From Salpingoeca rosetta (lineage: Eukaryota; Opisthokonta; Choanoflagellata; Craspedida; Salpingoecidae): 12,500 bases of DNA. Positions 7,428 through 12,500 of this stretch are shown one piece after another; position 1 is the stretch's first letter; every line of letters starts with the position of its first letter. The notes under the pieces are model-generated. The model worked only from the letters and a program-made list of their open reading frames with translations, searched no databases and had not been told where the DNA came from. The translations under genes were made by a program, and so were the position numbers. Where the stretch lies: the NCBI RefSeq assembly GCF_000188695.1, contig NW_004754920.1, positions 1,240,271-1,252,770 on the forward strand, written 5' to 3'.

Positions 7428-10400
7428 GCGCGCGTGCACACCCATGCATTTGGCTCGTCAGTACTGCGAGGAATAGGAACCAATGTTATAAACAACGCAA
7501 GTCCGATGAGAATGCACACTACCACCACCACCACCACCACCACCTGTTGTCACTGCATGTACCGCTGCAGCCATGAGCACGTGCTCACCTCCTCCATTTC
7601 CTCGCGCATGCGTTCGACCTCCTCTTCCATCTCGGCGCGCGCGTCATCGTCAAGCCGCTCCGCTTCCTCCTCCTTCTCCGCAACTGCAGCAGATATGCGT
7701 GACCGTGGCGTGTGAATGATGGGGCGTACGCAGGTGAGAGCGTGCACATGTGTGGCGAGTAGCGTGTGTATGTGTAAGCGTGTGTGTGACATGTGAGCTT
7801 GTGACATCAACTGGGTGATTGAGTGTGGAAGATTCAAGCGACAAAGCACCCATGCACATGAGATGCACGGGTCACCTTCGTCGTCGTCAATTTCGTCATC
7901 AGAGTCCTCCATCTCAAGAATGGAGTCAATCACTGCCACGAAATTGCACAACAGCGAGAAAGTGTGAGCACGGCCATACAACTGTGGACTGATGTATATG
8001 CGTGCGTGCGTGCGTGTGTGTGTGTGTGTGTGTGTGTGTACGCGTGCGAGTGTGTTTTGATTGTGATGTGTTGGCACCTTCAGGCGTCGGCTCCTCCTGA
8101 AGGCGAGATGCGACTGCAAGCATCACACAACCAACACAACATAGGATGGCGTCAGGATGAGTCATCGTGTGCGGGCATGCGTGCACGTACATATGAATGC
8201 CGCACACGACACAAATAGAGCAAAGCGCTTGCCTTCACACATCCACATGCATGCACTCGTCCCAACCCACTCCCCGGCCCAAGTGAAACATCCCACCCGC
8301 TCCCATTGCACGATATCGCACATTCATCGAGCGCGTTTTCGGCGTCATCATCCACGTCCTCCTCCTGCAGTTGCAGTGATCGGCGGTTGGCAGTGGTAAT
8401 GGTGATGGTGGTGGTGGTGGTGGTGGTGGTGGTGAGATGGGGTTGCAAGCGACAACTGATGATAGTGGTAATGGTGATGGTGGTGGTGGTGGTGGTGGTG
8501 GTGGTGGTGAGATGGGGTTGCAAGCGACAACTGATGATAGTGGTGGTGGTGGTGGTGGTGGTGGTGGTGGTGGTGGTGGTGGTGAGATGGGGCTGCAAAC
8601 GACAACTGATGATAATGGTGCATGGCTGTGTATCTCTCACTCCACAGTGTCCGTCAGCAAAGCACCAGTTGCACACAAGGGCCAGCACGTCTACACTGAC
8701 CATGACACGGCGCTTGTGCATGCGATAACGCTTCTGCTGCAGTTTCTGCTGCGCGGCCGCCTGCAGGAAGAGAGGAAACATCGCCTGCATCGCCGCGCTC
8801 ATGGCAAGCATTTGCTCCCTGACGTACACACGTGTGTGCGTATGTGCGTGTGAATGCGTGGTGGTTTGCGTGATTGAATGTGTTATTGGTTGTTGCTGAA
8901 AGGTGAGCAACCACTGCGTCCATCATGATCATCACCACCACCTGTGTGCCTTTACAAACCATCATCGCCCTCCCTCTCCACGTTATCGACATCATGTGCA
9001 CCACGAACAAATGTGCGCTTACATGCGATCGTCAGCGCTCATGCCAAGAAGATCGTTGAACTCCGGCGGGGCGGACCGCACCACCTCATCCGCGCTCGGC
9101 TCCGGCGACCCTGCAGTGGTGGCGGTGGTGGCATGAGTGGTGGTGATAGTAGTGGTGGTGGTGGTGGTGGTGGTGGTGGTGGTGGTGGTGGTGGTGGTGA
9201 TAGTAGTAGTAGTAGTAGTGGTGGTGGTGGTGGTGGTGGTGGTGGTGATAGTAGTAGTAGTAGTAGTGGTGGTGGTGGTGGTGGTGGTGGTGGTGGTGGT
9301 GGCGGTGGCGTGAGTTTGGGAGAATAATGAAGGGTGCGGAAGGGACGGCATGGCATGATGTGTCTCGATTGAGCGACTCCATACAGGGGAGTTGTGCTCT
9401 CCCATTCGCAATCCCCATACCACAACACGTCCGGTACCTACGCACATACACACATGCACACACACACACACGCATGCACACACACACACACATACGCATG
9501 CACACATACGTACACACACATATATACACGCGCACCGAAGTCGTCATCGTCATCGTCTTCGTCCTCCCCATCCATGATGGCCTGCAGACGAGGTGGCAGC
9601 TCCTCCTGTCACGGTGGTGGTGGTGTTGGTGATGGTGGTGGTGGTGTTGGTGATGATGGTGGTGTTGGTGATGATGGTGGTGTTGGTGATGATGGTGGTA
9701 ATAGTGTTGGCGCACGAGAACAAGTTCTTGCACACGTGCTACGAACGACACACATGCATGCACACAATGCACACAACACACGCACAAAGTGCACGCACTT
9801 CGACGTGCAGAGCAAACTTGGTGGCGAAGCGAGAATCCTACACGGGTGATGTGATACGCTTGTGTTCATGAGTACACCCGTTCGAGCAACACTCATGCAG
9901 GTAAAGTATGCTTCCTCTTCACAACCACCAACCGCCACAGGCATCGCAAGCACACAAGCACACAAGCACACAAGCACACGCGCGCACACACACACGCACG
10001 CACACACACACGCACAAACAAACAAACAAACAAACAAACAAACAAACAAACAAACAAACAAACAAACAAACAAACAAACAAACAAACAAACAAACAAACA
10101 AACAAACAAACAAACAAACAAAACAAACAAACAAACAAACAAACACACACACACACACACAAACAAAACACACCTTCTCCACGGCGCGAACGTTGCCCTT
10201 GCTCTGGCCGAGTGCAAAGGCGCCGCTGGCGTCCAGGATGAGAAAGGACCCGTCGTCCTGCTGCTCAACAGACACGGGGCATCCCGTTGGAGATGCAGTC
10301 ACCATCGTGCCTGCAGGCAATCGGTCGAAGTGGGGCGGGGAGGGGGATGGGATTCAAAGAGCAAGGAAGGGTGTTCGTGAGGCCATGCAATTGTGTGCTC

Positions 10401-12219
10401 GTGTGATCGTGTGTTCAGCATGTGTGCATGAGTGCGTGCGTGCACACGCAATGCGTGCATCAGACAGGCAACATCAAGTGTGTTAACAGGCTGCTGACGA
10501 CTGCAATGATGCTGAACATGCGGTGTCATGTAATCGCACCTGCAAAGAAGAGGTACGACTTGTTCTTGATGCTGCACATTCAACACATGAGCACGATGAA
10601 GGGGACGTGGTGAGAACATTCAAACACGTGTGACATAACTTCATCCTCTTGCACAACGCAGTAAATTGCAATTACGCGCACGCTGCACACGCGAGCGTGC
10701 TTGCAAAAAGCATTTGGCATGAGCCTTGTGGGTGCGTGTGCGCTTGACCTCGAACCTCTTCAGGAACATCTGGTCGCCCTTCATCTCCACAACAATGTAG
10801 GGCTGCAGCCCAGCACCGCCTGACACCAGCGTGATTGCAGCAAGCGGGTGGGCACGGTTGTGAATAGTGATGATGACGATGACATGATTGCAACTTGTGA
10901 TCGAGGTTGTCATTGTGAATGGTGATGATGGTTGCTGTGATGCATGGTGTACATGCGTGCACGCACCTCGGCAGTCGACCTTCTTCTTCTTCAGGAAACG
11001 CAGGAAGTGCTTGTGGCCCTGTCATATGCAGCACACACACACACACACACACACAACGCACGCGTACGTTATGGCAGATGGGCACACAGAAGCAAGGATA
11101 CAGGTGAGCTCACAAATCCGCACGAGGCGATAGCACAAGCGCGCATACACGCACACACATACACATACACGTACACACACACACGTACACACACGTACAC
11201 ACACACGCACACACACACGTACACACACACGTACACACACACACGTACACACACGTACACACACACAGCAGCAGAAGGAGGAGGAGTGACAAAGGCGGGA
11301 GCGCGGCACGATGGCATGCTGGCCGCACCACGGGCGCTGCGCGGAAGACGACGCCGTCATCGAGCTCGACCTCCGGGATGTTGGTCACGGGCACACGGCC
11401 AGACTGAAGGCACAGCACATGCAAACACAGCAAATGTGAATGCACGCAGGCACAGCACACGCAGACATGGGCATGTGTACATGTGGCAATGAGGGGGTGA
11501 GGGATGGCGTAGAAACGTGGTGGGGACGCCAAGACAAAGCATGCAATGGAGAGTGTGTATGGGGACGAGGGGGTTTTGCACACTTCGCTCGACAAACAAC
11601 ACTCAACAAACAACACTGTACCTTGGTGTACGGCATGAACTTGCAGGCCGCAATGGGACGGCTCTGTGAGCGCAACGCATCACACACAGGTGCATTGCAA
11701 GCGGTCCGTGTGTGAGAGGGAAGGAAATTCAAACCTGCAGCCAAGTTCAGCGCGACACAACCACAACAGGAGCAATGACAGAGTTGATGGCAGGAGGGAC
11801 AACTCACGGCACGGAGCATGATGGCCTTTCGACCAACGGCGCAGAGGTAGCGCCGGCCACCAGGGTTGGTGAAGGCAACATAGCCTGAGCACAGCCCGTT
11901 TCAGGTGAACAGAAGATGAGTAAGGGTCAAGGAGCGTGAGTAGCGGTGAGGGTGAGCGCCAGTGGTCGTGAGCGAAGGTGAACGGTCGTGGGCAACGCTG
12001 AGAGCCAAGGTGGATGGAGATGATAGGTGCTGGGTCATCAGCACATCGCAGGATGCCGTCTCTCGCAACATTGTCGCATCATATCACTGGCATGAGCATG
12101 GCCTCCCTCCCCCCAACACGGATCACACACCGTTGCCGGCATCCACCATCTTGAGCTGGCGCTCGCAGTCGACGCGGGGCCGGCCGCCACGCACACCGAC
12201 CATCACGCCAGCAAATTCA
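3875..12219 (-). CDS. Large annexin: trefoil-like N-terminus, acidic coiled-coil linker, annexin core (5'-partial)
   Basis: Exons, minus strand: 12219-12131, 11884-11808, 11663-11622, 11403-11329, 11018-10967, 10819-10756, 10571-10540, 10310-10174, 9605-9536, 9110-9023, 8818-8701, 8364-8322, 8113-8078, 7932-7876, 7683-7589, 7352-7290, 7056-6889, 6523-6389, 6132-6022, 5823-5719, 5569-5472, 5195-5070, 4892-4826, 4630-4513, 4277-4150, 4012-3875. They give 2332 coding bases and 776 visible residues ending in TGA (3877-3875). Every junction keeps phase with a GT donor and AG acceptor. Residues 1-189 look beta-trefoil-like, 190-460 are an acidic and coiled-coil linker, and about 462-776 are a full annexin core. 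Annexins bind acidic phospholipids with calcium at the cytoplasmic face of membranes. The start codon lies beyond the right edge. One gene is the simplest reading; the weakest junction is the intron 9606-10173, where two genes could meet. Confidence 0.68.
4951..5029. repeat. GT run followed by CA run, same intron
   Basis: (TG)9 at 4951-4968 and a CA run at about 5011-5029 lie 40 bases apart in the annexin intron 4893-5069. They are complementary and could pair in the transcript. Confidence 0.9.
5383..5458. repeat. (GT)n microsatellite in annexin intron
   Basis: A pure GT run (about 5400-5439) is flanked on both sides by the same TGTGTCTGCATTGTGTG segment, so the run sits inside a short direct repeat. 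It lies in the intron 5196-5471 between the two exons that make annexin repeat 2. Confidence 0.88.
5647..5700. repeat. (CAAA)n microsatellite in annexin intron
   Basis: About twelve CAAA units on the plus strand, with one slipped unit near 5694. On the sense strand it is TTTG and lies just before the middle of the intron 5570-5718. Confidence 0.95.
6317..6380. repeat. CAT/CAC triplet repeats in annexin intron
   Basis: Two short blocks of CAT and CAC triplets, split by GAAGAGTCGCTAT, occupy the start of the intron 6133-6388 (sense GTG/ATG triplets). Nothing coding is seen here. Confidence 0.8.
7129..7254. repeat. GTGTTTGAAT-type degenerate repeat
   Basis: Repeated GTGTTTGAAT and GTGTGTGAAT units with a GT run (about 7181-7198) fill most of the intron 7057-7289. 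The similar motif at 6612-6680 in the previous intron suggests a shared origin of these intron repeats. Confidence 0.75.
7362..7425. repeat. (CA)n microsatellite, 32 units
   Basis: An uninterrupted CA run beginning about ten bases from the acceptor at 7354-7353. On the sense strand it is a GT run ending just before the 3' splice site, where a pyrimidine tract would normally be expected. Confidence 0.95.
7509..7543. repeat. (ACC)n triplet run
   Basis: About eleven ACC triplets on the plus strand in intron 7353-7588, GGT in the sense direction. It is the same triplet as the long runs at 8400-8585 and 9118-9309 but in opposite orientation. Confidence 0.9.
8001..8040. repeat. GCGT/GT microsatellite
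   Basis: GCGTGCGTGCGT followed by a GT run in the annexin intron 7933-8077. No other feature is seen in this intron. Confidence 0.85.
8392..8616. repeat. Triplicated 74-76-base unit with GGT runs
   Basis: Three tandem copies of a unit made of GAGATGGGGTTGCAAGCG, then ACAACTGATGATAGTGG, and a GGT run of 8 to 16 triplets. Copies start near 8433, 8509 and 8583. The third copy has a few substitutions (GGGGCTGCAAACG; ATAATGG). It fills the intron 8365-8700 and appears recently amplified. Confidence 0.9.
9118..9309. repeat. GGT/AGT triplet minisatellite
   Basis: Runs of GGT triplets are broken by two GATAGTAGTAGTAGTAGT blocks starting at 9199 and 9247, a 48-base higher-order period. It lies in the intron 9111-9535, starting a few bases from the acceptor at 9112-9111. 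Confidence 0.9.
9437..9532. repeat. CA/CG/TA dinucleotide-rich tract
   Basis: Alternating purine-pyrimidine DNA (CA, CG, TA steps) immediately downstream of the exon donor at 9535. Such alternating tracts can adopt Z-form DNA; that is general knowledge, not shown here. Confidence 0.75.
9611..9705. repeat. 18-base minisatellite
   Basis: About five copies, the last three perfect, of the 18-base unit GGTGGTGTTGGTGATGAT, ending at GGTGGTAATAG. It begins at the acceptor of exon 9605-9536. Confidence 0.9.
9948..10163. repeat. Octamer repeat, (CAAA)n tract and CA run
   Basis: Four copies of CACAAGCA lead into CA/CG-rich DNA, then about 32 units of CAAA (10015-10144, one slip near 10120), then a CA run to about 10163. 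It ends ten bases from the donor at 10173. This is the longest tetranucleotide tract in the window. Confidence 0.95.
10174..12219 (-). other. Beta-trefoil-like N-terminal region, tentatively fascin-like (eight exons)
   Basis: Residues 1-189. The segment recurs with an aromatic-Leu motif followed by a short turn and a beta strand: [53 protein letters not shown] and [16 protein letters not shown]. This spacing and the xYL/xFL signature resemble beta-trefoil folds such as fascin, which bundles actin. The match is by eye only and no family-diagnostic residue is certain. The domain is incomplete at its start because the window ends. The 32-base exon 10571-10540 is accepted because only the frame reading [10 protein letters not shown] keeps the next exon open, and it forces the GTTCGA donor at 10755. 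Another beta-rich domain is possible. Confidence 0.45.
11034..11268. repeat. CA microsatellite and TACACACACG minisatellite
   Basis: A CA run (11034-11054) and a longer block of CACACGTACACACA-type units (about 11140-11268) occupy most of the intron 11019-11328. The GTAC steps are themselves palindromic. Confidence 0.85.
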
Positions 12220-12500
12220 CTGTGGCACGAACACAGCGACACGAGCAAGAAGCAAGTAGGTGAGAACCAGTGCAGCACTTGTGAGTGTGTGCTTGTGAGT
12301 GTGTGTGTGTGTGTGTCAAACAGAATACTTTGACATTTGAACATCGTGGCATATGAACACCTTGGCATATGCACCCTTTGAACGCTGAGCACATTGCGCG
12401 CACTGTGGCCACGCTACTGCACGTACGACAGGCGGGCTCAGCGTACCCACAATCTAACCCTTCCCAGGAGAACCTCAAGCACACTGTCACACCACACCTC
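12220..12500. other. Upstream intron sequence of the annexin gene
   Basis: The acceptor CCACAG lies at 12225-12220, so coding sequence must continue to the right of it. The stretch holds a GT run (about 12299-12316), a 16-base imperfect tandem repeat (12339-12370) and the possible small exon noted separately. No start codon for the gene can be placed. Confidence 0.5.
12459..12483 (-). other. Possible upstream 25-base exon of the annexin gene
   Basis: Acceptor GACAG and donor GTTAGA bracket 25 bases that read CLRFSWE in phase 2 to 2, which would join correctly to the exon at 12219 (forming Gly, then EFAGVMVG). The exon is tiny and the donor is weak, so chance is a real possibility. Confidence 0.25.

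Larger units (their letters stand above)
6389..9605 (-). other. Acidic and coiled-coil linker (ten exons)
   Basis: Residues 190-about 460. An acidic start ([12 protein letters not shown]) leads to a helical stretch rich in Met, Gln and basic residues ([10 protein letters not shown] to [10 protein letters not shown], 243-281). Two acidic patches follow ([15 protein letters not shown] and [12 protein letters not shown]). Then comes a charged coiled coil with [12 protein letters not shown] repeats over three exons (about 327-390), an 18-residue Glu run (408-425), and a [10 protein letters not shown] segment. I know no named domain for it. It could act as a spacer, an oligomerising coil, or a calcium- or basic-protein-binding acidic arm. 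The acidic Ser runs resemble casein kinase 2 sites. The reading frame is coherent across all ten exons, and the last (6523-6389) enters the annexin core. Confidence 0.75.
9606..10173 (-). other. Longest intron of the annexin gene, repeat-filled
   Basis: This 568-base gap lies between the exon ending NVRAVEK (donor GTGTGT) and the exon starting EELPPRLQ (acceptor GTGACAG). It holds a (CAAA)n tract, an octamer repeat and an 18-base minisatellite. Both flanking exons are in phase 0. Non-repeat DNA at about 9709-9950 shows no good exon. It is the most likely place for a gene boundary, if there is one. Confidence 0.6.

Noticed and set aside
7871..7880. Continuation of the exon past GAA as DDDEGDP
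   Set aside because: Donor GTGACC after one carried base joins exactly to the next exon (VAEKEEE); reading on soon loses the acidic coiled-coil character.
8392..9309. Regularly spaced repeats resembling a CRISPR array
   Set aside because: The spacers are GGT runs of varying length, copies are adjacent, and the DNA is clearly eukaryotic intron.
9609..10268. A 219-residue minus-strand open frame spanning the (CAAA)n tract
   Set aside because: It is mostly VCLFVCLF and SPTPP repeat translation. The real coding part is the exon at 10310-10174, in another frame.

Overview
The window is eukaryotic nuclear DNA. Coding sequence is broken into many short exons with GT..AG introns, and the introns are packed with simple repeats (CA/GT, TTTG, GGT and CT runs). 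A receptor tyrosine kinase with an EGF-like module next to an annexin gene points to a holozoan. A choanoflagellate of the Salpingoeca type is my best guess, but that is inference from gene content and style only.

Three genes can be reconstructed by joining exons whose reading phases match at every junction. (1) Minus strand, 2089 down to 157 and on past the left edge: a receptor tyrosine kinase with a signal peptide, two putative-Ig/cadherin-like repeats, an acidic insert followed by four arginines, one EGF-like module, one membrane segment, and the start of a kinase domain (Gly-rich loop, VAVK lysine, helix-C glutamate). (2) Plus strand, 2426-3131: a two-exon gene for a 123-residue protein with a signal peptide and a basic charged helix; I do not recognise its family. 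It is divergent from the kinase gene across a 336-base shared upstream region. (3) Minus strand, 12219 down to 3875, open at the right edge: 26 exons and 776 visible residues. The order is a beta-trefoil-like N-terminal part (fascin-like at best guess), a long acidic and coiled-coil linker with an 18-residue polyglutamate run, and a complete four-repeat annexin core at the C-terminus. The phases run through without a break, so I read this as one large protein. The main caution is the 568-base intron between the trefoil-like part and the linker, where two genes could meet.

Genes 2 and 3 converge on a 743-base region (3132-3874) with no gene I can support. About 72% of gene 3 is intron. The 5' splice sites are unusual: 13 of the 30 donors placed read GTNCG, with C instead of A at position +4. 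No tRNA, rRNA, CRISPR array or transposon was found. If the single-gene reading of gene 3 holds, the likely theme is surface signalling (gene 1), secretion (gene 2) and calcium-dependent membrane binding coupled to another activity (gene 3). No functional link between the three is shown by the sequence.
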